From: Mycolicibacterium llatzerense
Lineage (GTDB): Bacteria; Actinomycetota; Actinomycetes; Mycobacteriales; Mycobacteriaceae
DNA length: 64,000 bases
Direction of reading: 5' to 3'
Assembly (NCBI RefSeq): GCF_000878195.1
Contig: NZ_JXST01000030.1
Location: 22,746 to 86,745 of the forward strand
A program made the translations under genes and the position numbers. Below the pieces are notes generated by a model that saw nothing but the letters and a program-made list of their open reading frames with translations, made no database searches and was not told the origin of the DNA. Below, one piece after another: positions 8,745 to 17,600 of the stretch (its first letter is position 1; each line of letters starts with the position of its first letter).

Positions 8745-9946
8745 CAGTAGCGGTCACGTTCGGCGTAGGCACCGTTGAACAGAAACTGCAGCGTCGAGGG
8801 GGCGTCAAACTGCAGTTCGGTGTTGGGCTGATAGGGAACGTAGGCGTTGTCTGTCACCAGGAACGGCGGTCGGTACCAGGAGCCGGCTCCCTGTTTGGTG
8901 GGAAGGTCGGGCAGGCCACGGCAGTTGGGGCCTCCAGAAGCGTTGACCAGCGGCAGACTCTCCGGATACGTGTAGGCCGCGGACCCGGGGATGAAACCGG
9001 CGTTGACAAACAGGGCTGGTTGAACGCCGCCGATGTAGGGGCCGAATTTCTTGTATGCCTTGGCCAAAGAGGTGATGAGGCAACCGTATTCGGGTGAATA
9101 CTGGCTCATGACGCTCAGCGGAGCGCGCAGCCGCTGGATGGCGGCGGTCAAGTCAGCCGCGGCGGGGGTGAGGGTATCGGCGCCGGTATTCGCCAGGCCT
9201 GTGGTAGCAAGCAACGTGGCGCTGAGTTGGTCGCGCTCGTCGACGATGGTGCGGCTGATCGGCGCGACGTTGCCCAGCGTGGATACTAGGTCGTTAGCAG
9301 CCGCGTTGTAGATGTCGCCCGCGGCGCTCACCTTCGGCACGTCGTCTTCGAGTGTCGGCAGGTGTGGATTGATCGCGCCTAGGTAGAGGTCGAGAGTGGC
9401 CAGGGCATCACCGACGCGCTTACCGTTGCCGCGCAGGCCATTTCCCAGCGCCGTCAACGTCGCGTTGAGCTGAACCGGATCGATCTTGTCGAGGGTGTCG
9501 ACCAGCGTTTGAAACAGGGTATTGACCTCCACGCTGACGTCGGCGGCCCGCAAATGCGCCTGGGGCGCGAGTCGGTTTCTTGCCGGCTGAGCCGGCGGAA
9601 GCAGTTCCACCGACTTGGCACCGAAAATCGTGCTGCTGGCAATCCGAGCGGTCACGTTCGCCGGAATTTTGGATAACTCATCGGACCGGATGGCGAGAGT
9701 CAGCTGAGCCGACGCGCCGTCGTACGTGATCTGGGAAACCTTGCCGACCTGAACGCCGAGGAACTTCACCTTGGCGTCACGGTCCATCACCAGGCCGGCG
9801 CGCGGCGAAGTCAAGGTCACGACGAAGGTGGGCGTGAATGCACCCCGGTACGACTGGTACGTGACGCCGACGGTTGCCACGAACGAGGCCACTAAGACCA
9901 GCGCAGCCAATCGCACCTTCGCTCGTCGCCCGAACGACATCCGCAC
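8744..9946 (-). CDS. mceA: Mce-family protein, MceA
   Basis: First gene of the operon, about 400 residues. N-terminal anchor (LAALVLVASFVATVGVTY), Mce domain (MDRDAKVKFLGVQVGKVSQI and IFGAKSVELLPP), helical middle, and a C-terminal region with Cys (YGCLITS, GPNCRGLP) as in other MceA proteins. The frame opens at 10003, but the GTG at 9946 is preferred because an AAAGGAG site sits 6 nt upstream; ATG 9940 (MSFGRR) is the alternative. In classic mce operons yrbEA and yrbEB, the MlaE-like permease genes, come directly before mceA. Here the upstream neighbour is a divergent unrelated gene, so these Mce proteins must use a permease encoded elsewhere or be non-functional. Confidence 0.92.
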   Translation of the reverse strand: MRMSFGRRAKVRLAALVLVASFVATVGVTYQSYRGAFTPTFVVTLTSPRAGLVMDRDAKVKFLGVQVGKVSQITYDGASAQLTLAIRSDELSKIPANVTARIASSTIFGAKSVELLPPAQPARNRLAPQAHLRAADVSVEVNTLFQTLVDTLDKIDPVQLNATLTALGNGLRGNGKRVGDALATLDLYLGAINPHLPTLEDDVPKVSAAGDIYNAAANDLVSTLGNVAPISRTIVDERDQLSATLLATTGLANTGADTLTPAAADLTAAIQRLRAPLSVMSQYSPEYGCLITSLAKAYKKFGPYIGGVQPALFVNAGFIPGSAAYTYPESLPLVNASGGPNCRGLPDLPTKQGAGSWYRPPFLVTDNAYVPYQPNTELQFDAPSTLQFLFNGAYAERDRY

Positions 9947-10046
9947 TTCGCGCTCCTTTCGAGGTAGATCAGTCCACGCAGCAGCCCGCGCCATCGACCG
10001 CAATCGGTGATGGCGAGCGGTCGCAACCGGTCACAGATGCAAACCC

Positions 10047-10063
10047 TAACACGTGTTATAACA
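10047..10063. promoter_or_regulatory. Overlapping palindromes in the mceA / EBP-like divergent promoter
   Basis: A perfect 12-bp palindrome, TAACACGTGTTA (10047-10058), overlaps a perfect 10-bp palindrome, TGTTATAACA (10054-10063). Both lie in an AT-rich island about 100 nt upstream of mceA and 130 nt upstream of the divergent gene at 10192. The TATAAC-like words could also be -10 elements. Probably the regulator binding site of the divergent pair; the TetR at 1511 is a candidate. No second copy was found. Confidence 0.55.
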
Positions 10064-10191
10064 TAACAGATGGTATAAACTGATGGGCGGGTGGCCTTGT
10101 AATTGACGCAAGGCTTTTCACGCGAAGCCGGCGGTAGGTCCGCGGCGTCAGGCTCGCATCGTCCACCGTCCCCTCAACGTGGAGGCCCCTT

Positions 10192-10953
10192 ATGACAGAC
10201 ACAATCCGACGCCATGACACCCGATGCACATCGCCCAGCCGCGGACTCTCTTCGCTGCAGAAGGCGTTGTTCGGCGTGCTGGCCTTCTTTTTTGCGATAC
10301 ACCCGGTGTTCTGGTACTTGGAGTTTCACGTCGGGTTGCCACATGACGTCGCATCGACCGCGATGGTGCTCGTTGTCATTGGCTGTTTCGTGGCCGCGCT
10401 GGTCCTGCCCTGGATCGCCTTCGCCGACCAGCGGACGCGGACGCGGGCTGAACGATTCGGCGCCATGGTGATCGTGTGGGTGTTCATCGCCCTGATCCCG
10501 CGCTTTATTTGGGAACTGCCGTGGCTGCTGCTCTTTAACCAGATCCGGGCAGGAGTGGAGAGCGGATCAATCTGGACCTACATGTGGTCAGCCATTCTGC
10601 TCGGAGGTGACGCCCGCTACCTCAATGCAGACCCGCTGATCGTCTGCCTGGAATGGATCGCCTTATTCGCTGGACTGTTCGAAACGTATGCATTGTTTCA
10701 GTTTTTCCGAAATGGCAAGCGGTTCAGTATCATTCAGTTGTCGCTGATCATGGCCGGCATGATAGTCGAGGTGACGCTGCCAGCGGTCTACTTCGGCGTC
10801 GAGATCGCCAACAACCTCCGAAGCATGTCGTCGCCATTGGAGATGTGGGTGAAATTTGTCCTGATCAACGTGCTGTGGTGCACCATGCCCCTAGTGACCT
10901 ACTTCTGGGGTGTGCGCAGACTAGTCACCCAAGACCTAGCGGTGCGTTTCTAA
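10192..10953 (+). CDS. EBP-like (emopamil-binding / EXPERA superfamily) integral membrane protein
   Basis: A 253-residue multi-span protein with about six hydrophobic segments. Its C-terminal half matches eukaryotic emopamil-binding protein (sterol delta8-delta7 isomerase): a GDARY motif at 139-143 (GDSRY in human EBP), then VCLE with Glu154 matching the catalytic Glu of VCME in EBP, then NVLW (Asn226, Trp229) matching the NALW of EBP, with the same 3-residue spacing. Glu108 of WELPW may match EBP Glu80; the EBP active-site His four residues earlier appears as Arg104. The ATG has GGAGG about 6 nt upstream. It is divergent from mceA across a palindrome-rich promoter, so a sterol- or lipid-related role beside a lipid importer is plausible. 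Reaction and substrate are not known. Family-level call fairly sure, activity unsure. Confidence 0.7.
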   Translation: MTDTIRRHDTRCTSPSRGLSSLQKALFGVLAFFFAIHPVFWYLEFHVGLPHDVASTAMVLVVIGCFVAALVLPWIAFADQRTRTRAERFGAMVIVWVFIALIPRFIWELPWLLLFNQIRAGVESGSIWTYMWSAILLGGDARYLNADPLIVCLEWIALFAGLFETYALFQFFRNGKRFSIIQLSLIMAGMIVEVTLPAVYFGVEIANNLRSMSSPLEMWVKFVLINVLWCTMPLVTYFWGVRRLVTQDLAVRF

Positions 10954-11517
10954 CGCTACCGCCGCCAGGCGCGTGCTCTTTGTCCGGAGTGTTCAGGAAA
11001 CGCAACTGCGCACCTTCCTCACGAGCTGGCGAGCGCTTCAGTGACCACTCTGCTCGGGTCGTGAACTGTGAGCCTTGCTCGTGGCGGCGAATTGCTGCTG
11101 AGATCTATGCAACTTCTCAGCATGTCTTCCTCGCGTAGTTGTGAGCAATCCGCATTGCTATCCCGCAACCGATCTCGCGGCCGCCGAATGTCCAAGCGGT
11201 GGTGCGAGCGCGATCGTCGGCTCCGGGGCTGCGCTGTACGCTCCCGCTTTGCGGAGGGCGGCCACGACTCGCGGAAGCCCTCCCTGCTAGGGAACTGTCA
11301 GCGCCAATGTCGTTGGCAGTGAATCTATTTCGACAGTGCATCGCGCCCGGGACACGTTGAAGGAAGCGGAAGTCTCCACCAACCGTCACTGGACAGTTGT
11401 CTATTGTCGGATGTTTCGCGAATACTTCGTCGCGTGAATCTGCCGCGTCGCGCTAAGCGCTGCGGCGAATAGCGCTCGCACGCAGTGCTTTACAGATACC
11501 TTGCATAAACACCGCCC
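10954..11517. other. 564-bp gap without a recognisable gene
   Basis: It holds only short, Arg/Ser/Cys-rich frames such as 11117-11389 (minus), which lack a ribosome site and family resemblance. A GCCAA-N5-TTGGC hairpin lies at about 11302-11316, and a third CTGGACA palindrome at 11389. By comparison with M. tuberculosis this is where eccB4 should lie (plus strand, convergent with mycP4). No eccB-like sequence was recognised, so the gene appears to have been deleted or replaced. Confidence 0.6.
11389..11402. promoter_or_regulatory. Imperfect third copy of the CTGGACA palindrome
   Basis: CTGGACA GT TGTCTA. One full arm matches the operators at 550 and 692; the second arm is degenerate, leaving a GACA-N2-TGTC core. 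It lies in a gene-free stretch, so it may be a relic or control something lost. Weak. Confidence 0.3.
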
Positions 11518-11541
11518 TGAACTGTCCCGGGTTTGATGCCG
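11518..11541 (+). repeat. Left terminal inverted repeat of the IS3-type remnant
   Basis: 24 bp beginning TGAACTGTCCCGGG and ending TTTGATGCCG. It pairs with 11907-11930 with one mismatch. Confidence 0.85.
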
Positions 11542-11572
11542 GCCTCCCGCATCTGGTCGATGAATCCGCAGA

Positions 11573-11879
11573 TCAGCGGCGGCGCGGGTCGAGCTCCCGC
11601 ACGAAGAAAAGCGAGGCTGCCTTCAAAATTCGTTGGCCTCCCGCAGATCTCGGGCCTCCCGTTCAAGGTCCTTGATCCGGTGGGCTTCCTCGGAGGTGAC
11701 ACTTGGGCGCTCGGCGCCATCGACCTGGGCCTGCAACACCCGCCGGCGCAACGACTCCACACCCACCCCGGCCTTGGGGCCGATCGCCTGGCGGCGTACA
11801 CCGACCGATACTCACCGAGATGATCGAGCATCATCTTCACCGCACGCTCACGCTGCTCGACCGGGTAATGCTTGGGCAC
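11573..11879 (-). pseudogene. Degenerate IS3-family transposase orfA
   Basis: It starts well with VPKHYPVEQRERAVKMMLD, the helix-turn-helix N-terminus of IS3-type OrfA, and continues LGEYRSVYAA. It then breaks into other frames. After a one-base loss the expected ending reappears in another frame (LKAASLFFVRELDPRRR, then a stop at 11573), a typical OrfA terminus. At least two frameshifts are needed to read it through, so it is inactive. The opening words of orfB follow directly. Confidence 0.8.
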
Positions 11880-11906
11880 AATCGCCGTCTTTCTCACAGA
11901 AGGAAG

Positions 11907-11930
11907 CGGCATCAAACCCGGGACGGTTCA
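11907..11930 (-). repeat. Right terminal inverted repeat of the IS3-type remnant
   Basis: 24 bp, the inverse of 11518-11541 with one mismatch. It contains the stop codon (11912-11914) and last five codons of mycP4. Confidence 0.85.
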
Positions 11931-13231
11931 AGTCGTGATCGCCGGCGCCCGGTCACGGCGACGGCGGCCACCGCGATGCAGATGGCGGTGCCGAGGAAGG
12001 CGATTCGGCGCGATGGCCGATGGTCGGGACCGGACGCAGGTGGTGCCTGTGCGGCGGCGATCCGCGCGGGGGCAGGTGCCGGCGTACCGCCGCTTACCGC
12101 GGCCAACGGGTCGACCACACCGCGTCCGACCTGTGCGTTCCAGCCGTCGGCGGGATGGCGCGCGGTGTCTTCGATGCGGGCCATCACCTGCCGCGCAGAC
12201 AATTGCGGTTGTCGCGAACGCAGCAGTGCCACAACACCACTGACGACAGGCGCGGCGTAGCTGGTCCCGGACAGCGGGCGGGAGTCTGGCCGGCTGTCGA
12301 CGAGACCGTCGCCCTGCGCGCTGAGTGACACCACCGATTCGCCGGGTGCGGCGACGTCGACCCAGGGTCCGGCCAGGCTGAATGGTGATGGCGTACCGGT
12401 AGTGCTGACCGAGCCGGCGGTCAGCACGTAGTCGTCGTACCACGCCGGGCTGACTACGGTGTGCACGGTGTCCCAGTCCGGCGTGCCTGGGCGTTTGGGA
12501 TCGGACAGTGGATTCTGTTGTGCGCATTCACCGCTGGCGTTGCCAGCTGCGGCGACCACCACGACATTGCGGACATCCACGGCGTAGGCCAGTGCAGCCC
12601 CCAGCGACCGGTCGTCGAGCGGGTCTGCGGCGGGCATGCAGGCCACGGACGAGATGTTGATGACGGTGGCGCCCGCGTCGGCTGCCGAGCGGACAGCGCG
12701 GGCGAGCGTCTCGACGTCGCCGACACCAGATATCTCGTGATCGTCGGACAGTCGGAATTTGTTGCTGGACTGGCGAATCGCCATGATGGTGGCATCGGGC
12801 GCCACACCGCTGAAGGTGGCGGGTTCAGTGGCCGTGGCGCCGATCAGGCCGGCGATCGCCGTACCGTGGCCGTCGCAGTCCTGAGTACCGTCCCCCGATG
12901 AGACGTAATCACCGCCCGCAACCAGATGCGGCAGCAATCGGTGCCGGGCGACGCCAGTATCGATCACCGCCACCGTCTGTCCGTTGCCGCGGGAAAGCGG
13001 CCACACCGCAGCAAGGTTGAGCATGTCGAGCTGCTGTGCGGGACGTTCGTCGACCGGCTTCACCGTCGAGCACCGGTCCGACTGTTCGGTTCTACCCGGC
13101 GGCGCTGGTGCCGCGGGTCCGGGCAGTTGACTGTGATCAACCGGCTTCGGGGCAATGGCATATGCGCACGGAGTCGCGGATGTCATCGCGACCGTCAACG
13201 CGACGGCGATCACCTGATCGCGGTGTCTCAT
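11912..13231 (-). CDS. mycP4: Mycosin-4, type VII secretion subtilisin-like protease
   Basis: Membrane-anchored serine protease of the ESX-4 system. A signal peptide covers residues 1-25 (VIAVALTVAMTSATPCAYA). The subtilisin triad is complete: Asp91 in AVIDTGV, His122 in DGHGTAIAGLI, and Ser324 in SGTSYAAPVVSG. A C-terminal membrane helix (IAFLGTAICIAVAAVAV) is followed by a basic tail. At 439 residues it is slightly shorter than M. tuberculosis MycP4. The last residues, EPSRV, and the stop codon are encoded by the end of the IS remnant, so the natural C-terminus was replaced by insertion, probably harmlessly as only the cytosolic tail changes. The ATG overlaps the eccD4 stop by 4 nt. In M. 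tuberculosis eccB4 follows convergently; here it does not. Confidence 0.94.
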   Translation of the reverse strand: MRHRDQVIAVALTVAMTSATPCAYAIAPKPVDHSQLPGPAAPAPPGRTEQSDRCSTVKPVDERPAQQLDMLNLAAVWPLSRGNGQTVAVIDTGVARHRLLPHLVAGGDYVSSGDGTQDCDGHGTAIAGLIGATATEPATFSGVAPDATIMAIRQSSNKFRLSDDHEISGVGDVETLARAVRSAADAGATVINISSVACMPAADPLDDRSLGAALAYAVDVRNVVVVAAAGNASGECAQQNPLSDPKRPGTPDWDTVHTVVSPAWYDDYVLTAGSVSTTGTPSPFSLAGPWVDVAAPGESVVSLSAQGDGLVDSRPDSRPLSGTSYAAPVVSGVVALLRSRQPQLSARQVMARIEDTARHPADGWNAQVGRGVVDPLAAVSGGTPAPAPARIAAAQAPPASGPDHRPSRRIAFLGTAICIAVAAVAVTGRRRSRLEPSRV

Positions 13232-14499
13232 CCGCCGCGTACCAATCGGAAAACGTCTGCGGCCCAGAGCGCCGACGGAGCCATCGCGACCAGCGCCGCG
13301 TATTCGAGATACACCAGGCGCCGGCCCGTCGTGGCGCTCACCGGCCCGATCCGCTGGATACCCAGAACCACCGCCACACAGCCGCCCCCGAGCCATGCCA
13401 ACCAGGCGGGATACACCATCACGGTGACGACCAAAGCCCCAGTGGTGCAGATCATTCCCGCGATCAGGACACTCCATCGGCGTGCCGGAAGCTGGTAGGA
13501 CGGCGCTCGCAATGCGATCGCGGCGGCCACCACCCAGCTGAACACCAACGTCGCGGTGCTGGGCCGGTGCACGGCGGCCACCGCCACCACGATCGTGCCG
13601 ACCGCCGCGGCCGCAGCCGCGCCGATCACCAACGCCGTGAGCGCCAGATGCGCACGTGCGACCCGCTGAGCGTCGCCGTCGGCGACCGTCGCCGAATGCG
13701 GCGTGAGTCCGGCGACGGTGACAGCGCACCGCGGTGCGGCCGACAGCGCCACCAAAGCGACTGCGGTCATGGCCACACCGGTACTGGTCATTGGTAGCGA
13801 CCAGACGCTCGCCACCGCCGTCGCCGCGATCATCGGCGCCGAAAACGACGCGGCCGCAATAGATGCGCGATGTGCGCCGATTCGCAGCAGGACGAGGGCC
13901 ACCGCGAATGCCGCCGCTGAACCGAGGAGGACATTCGGAGCCGCGGGTCCGTCCGGAACGGCCGAGAACCCGGCCGCGAAAGCGAGTATCACGGCAGCGA
14001 CCGGCCACTGCCCACGGCCGGACCGCCACGCCGCCATCAGCGCGGCCAGCGCGCCACCACAGCTGACCACGGCTGCTGTGGGTTGATCATCGTGCATGGC
14101 GGACCAGATCAGGATCACGGCGGCGACGCTCACTGCCCACAACCCGAGTACGGGCCCGACCAGATGAGCGGTCGGACCAGCGGGGGCGTGGTCGGCGGCC
14201 ATCTTTGCCGTGTGCGTCCGCAGCACGCCGAGCTCCGGGGTCATGCTGCGCAGCAGTTGCAGCACGTCACCGTCGTGAACGCCGTTTTGTCTCAACGACA
14301 ATGAGCCGTCGATCGGGTCGCCGGCCGCCCGATCCAGGCACCAGCTCACGCCATCGGGCGACTCCTGGGGATGAGCCAACGCCACGATGTCAGGTAGTAG
14401 CGAGTCCACCGCGGCACCCGCTGGCAAGACCAGATCAGTGGTCTCGCTGGTGCGTTCGCCGTCGAGTCGCACCGAAAGCCGACAAAGAGATTCGGACAT
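13228..14499 (-). CDS. eccD4: ESX-4 secretion core component EccD4
   Basis: Integral membrane core subunit of the type VII secretion machine. Residues 1-95 form the ubiquitin-like cytosolic domain (LCRLSVRL ... DGSLSLRQNGVHDGDVLQLL), followed by about 11 hydrophobic helices up to the C-terminus (FRLVRGG). It is 423 residues; EccD proteins are usually 440-510, so this is at the short end. The ATG at 14499 has GGAGGGG just upstream, and the longer open frame to 15330 is only the antisense of eccC4. It is divergent from eccC4 across a 111-bp intergenic region holding a SigM-type promoter on the eccC4 side. Confidence 0.93.
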   Translation of the reverse strand: MSESLCRLSVRLDGERTSETTDLVLPAGAAVDSLLPDIVALAHPQESPDGVSWCLDRAAGDPIDGSLSLRQNGVHDGDVLQLLRSMTPELGVLRTHTAKMAADHAPAGPTAHLVGPVLGLWAVSVAAVILIWSAMHDDQPTAAVVSCGGALAALMAAWRSGRGQWPVAAVILAFAAGFSAVPDGPAAPNVLLGSAAAFAVALVLLRIGAHRASIAAASFSAPMIAATAVASVWSLPMTSTGVAMTAVALVALSAAPRCAVTVAGLTPHSATVADGDAQRVARAHLALTALVIGAAAAAAVGTIVVAVAAVHRPSTATLVFSWVVAAAIALRAPSYQLPARRWSVLIAGMICTTGALVVTVMVYPAWLAWLGGGCVAVVLGIQRIGPVSATTGRRLVYLEYAALVAMAPSALWAADVFRLVRGG

Positions 14500-14574
14500 C
14501 GCACCCCCTCCGGATCGACGTGCCCGATCCCACCGTAACCGCCCATCGAACCCCTGCCCGACAGGAAAATCGAT

Positions 14575-14600
14575 GGAACCGAACGACCTCCGCGTGCGTC
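14575..14600 (+). promoter_or_regulatory. SigM-type promoter upstream of eccC4
   Basis: A -35 GGAAC (14575-14579) and -10 CGTC (14597-14600) separated by 17 nt, matching the published mycobacterial SigM consensus. The 15-mer CGATGGAACCGAACG is shared exactly with the promoter at 57799. Transcription would start near 14606-14608, only a few bases before the eccC4 ATG, implying a nearly leaderless message. Confidence 0.8.
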
Positions 14601-14610
14601 TGATAGTTCG

Positions 14611-17600
14611 ATGGAATTCACCAGAGTCGCGCGATCTCCCGCAGCCGAACCGGCTGAGGGAGACATCGAGGTCCGCACGCCACCGCAGGTGCCGCGGCTG
14701 TCGGCGGGCAACGTCGTCACCCGCCTCGCACCCGTGCTGATGCTGTTGGCAATGGCCGGGATGATGGTGTTCTACTTCCGGTCGGGTTCGGTGGCAGGAC
14801 GGAACCCGATGTTCCTGCTCTTCCCGGCCATGATGGTGCTGTCGATGATCGGTAGCACCGTTCTCGGGTCGCGCGGTGCGCGCCGGGCCGGTGAGATCGA
14901 CGCCGATCGTCGTGAGTACCTGGTGTATCTGGACGCGATCGGTGAGTGCGCGGGACGCACTGCCGCCGAACAGCATCGTTGGCTGCATCACAACCATCCA
15001 CCGCCCGGCGCGCTGTGGACCGTGGCCGGCACCAAGCGGATGTGGCAACGCGGTTGGAACGACGACGATTTCACCGAGATTCGCGTCGGCATCGGCGACC
15101 GCCCGCTCCGCACCACGCTGGTGCCGACGCAAGTCGCCGATGACGGAGTCGCCGACCCGTTGACCGCCTCGGCAGTCGATCGGCTGCTGCGAACCGCCGC
15201 CACAGTGGCCGATGTCCCGGTGACCATCGCCGTGAACCGGTATCGGCGGATCGACATCGGCGGCGGCGAGGCCCCGGGACGGGTACGTGCCATGGTCTGT
15301 CAACTGGCGTTGTGGCACGGACCTGATCACGTGAAGATCGCCGCGGTCACCCGATCGGGCGAGTGGGACTGGCTGAAATGGCTACCGCACCATTACCGTT
15401 CGGGCGTCATCGGTGGGGTGCCACTGCGCTTCCCGGAACTCGGCGCCGTGTCTGCCATCGCCGGTTGCCACCTGGTGGTGCTGGTGGACGCCGCCCTGGC
15501 CGTGCGGTTCGAGGACACGGCGGCGGTGACGCTGCTGGTGGTCGGTGGCCCGGGCTCAGCGTCGACGCTCCCGCCCTGCTCGACCGCCGACACGCTGACG
15601 GCAGCACAAGCGGAGACCTGTGCACGCAGACTGGCGCGCTACAAACTGGCCGGCAGTGCGAACATTATTCGGCGGCAACATGATTGGACGCCCACGTGGT
15701 CGCCCCGGCCGGCCCGGCAACGTCTGCGCGTGCCGATCGGCACCGACGACACCGGGGCGGCGGTCGAACTCGACCTCAAAGAGCCGGCCGAGCACGGCAT
15801 GGGTCCGCACGGCTTGTGCATCGGCGCAACGGGTTCCGGGAAATCCGAGCTATTGCGGACGCTGACGTTGGGGCTGATCAGCACGCACTCGCCCGACGAG
15901 CTGAACCTGATCCTCGTCGACTTCAAAGGCGGCGCAACGTTTCTCGGTTTTGAGAAGGCGAACCACGTCGCGGCGGTCATCACCAACCTGGCGCAAGAGG
16001 CACATCTGGTCGCCCGGATGCACGACGCCCTCGCCGGCGAGTTGACCCGGCGCCAAGGGCTGTTGCGGGCGGCCGGGAACCTGTCCGGCATCGGCGACTA
16101 CCGCCGGGCCCGCGCGGCGGGTGCCGACCTGGCACCACTGCCTGCGTTGTTCATCGTGGTCGACGAGTTCTCCGAATTGCTCAGCCAGCATCCGGATTTC
16201 GCGGAGTTGTTCGTCGCCATCGGACGACTCGGCCGATCACTGGGCATTCATCTGCTGCTGGCCAGCCAGCGACTGGACGAAGGCCGCCTGCGTGGATTGG
16301 ACACCCACCTCTCGTACCGGGTCTGCCTCAAGACCTTCTCGGCGGCCGAGTCCCGTGCGGTCGTCGGGGTCACCGACGCGCATGAGTTGCCCGGCACACC
16401 GGGCGCCGGCTTGCTGCGGACCGCGGACGGAAAGTTGTTGCGATTTCAGTCCACGTTCGTATCCGGGCCGGCCCCATCGAGCGATGACGACGATCCGGTG
16501 CCCGGACTGTTCACCGTCGGAGTCCCGGCGGTGTCGCCGGAGCCGTCGGCCGGCCCGACCCTGATGGACATGACCTTGGACCGGCTGACCGGGCTCGGCG
16601 CGAAAGCCCATCAGGTCTGGCTGCCACCGCTGACAGGTTCGCCCGCATTGTCCGAGTTGCTGGCGGCCGGCGCGGACCATCCGTTGTTTGTTCCGATCGG
16701 TCTGGTGGACAATCCATTTCAGCAGCGCCGCGACCCGCTGATCGTCGACCTCAGTGGCTCCGGTGGACATGTGGCGATCGTCGGCGGCCCGCGCTCAGGA
16801 AAATCGACTGCGCTGCAGGCAGTGGTGCTCGGCCTGTCCGCAACAACACCACGGCTCAGCGTCTACGGCCTGGATCTGGGTGACGGTGCGCTGACGGCGT
16901 TGCGGTGGCATCCTCAGGTCGGCGCCGTCGCCGGCCGGAACGAGCCAGAATTACTGCGGCGCATCGCGTCTCAACTGTTGACCCTGTGCCGCCGTCGCCA
17001 GGACTTTCGGCAGCAGCACGGACCTGGGGTGCCTTTTCCGGATGACTACGGTGAGGTCGTCTTGGCGGTGGACGGCTGGGCCGTGCTGCGCCGCGACTTC
17101 GATGCGCTCGAGGACACCATCACCGCAGTGGTGGCGCAGGGGCTGTCGGTCGGCGTCCACGTGGTGCTCACGGCCAGTCGGTGGGCTGAGCTGCGCCCCA
17201 TGCTGAAAGATCACATAGGCACCCGGATCGAGTTGCGGCTCGGTGACCCGACGGAGTCCGAAATGGACCGTCGTCGTGCCCAGCTGCTCAGCACGTGCCC
17301 ACCCGGTCGCGGCCTCACCAGAGACGGGAAGGAGTTCGTGGTCGCGCTGCCGCAACAGCTCGACCGGATGGCGACCGATCCCTCGGGTCCCGCGCCGGTC
17401 ATCGAACTGCTTCCACCGCATGTCGACTACGCGGAGCTGGTGGCCGCCGCGGAAGCGCCGCCGCGGTACGTCGTCGGAGTGGCCGAGGAGGAACTGCAAC
17501 CGTTCGCACTGGATTTGGACGACGATCCGTATCTGATCCTGTTGGGCGACACAGGTTGCGGCAAGACCTCCGCGCTGCGGACGCTGTGCCACGCGATCAT

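Larger units (their letters stand above)
11518..11930 (-). mobile_element. 413-bp internally deleted IS3-family element with intact terminal repeats
   Basis: Both ends carry near-identical 24-bp inverted repeats that begin TGAAC and contain GTCCCGGGTTTGATGCC; only one of 24 positions differs. TGA...TCA ends are typical of IS3 elements. Inside is a frameshifted orfA, then only the first residues of orfB (FIDQMREAG) before the sequence jumps straight into the terminal repeat, so nearly all of the DDE transposase is gone. Flanking trinucleotides (CCC and AGT) do not form a target duplication, which suggests rearrangement after insertion. The right end forms the last codons of mycP4. Confidence 0.85.

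Noticed and set aside
11117..11389. 90-residue minus-strand frame in the gap left of the IS remnant
   Set aside because: Arg/Ser/Cys-rich composition, no ribosome site and no family resemblance; treated as non-coding.
13228..15330. 700-residue minus frame starting inside eccC4
   Set aside because: Only the part from ATG 14499 is EccD4; the rest is antisense to eccC4 and lacks sensible composition.
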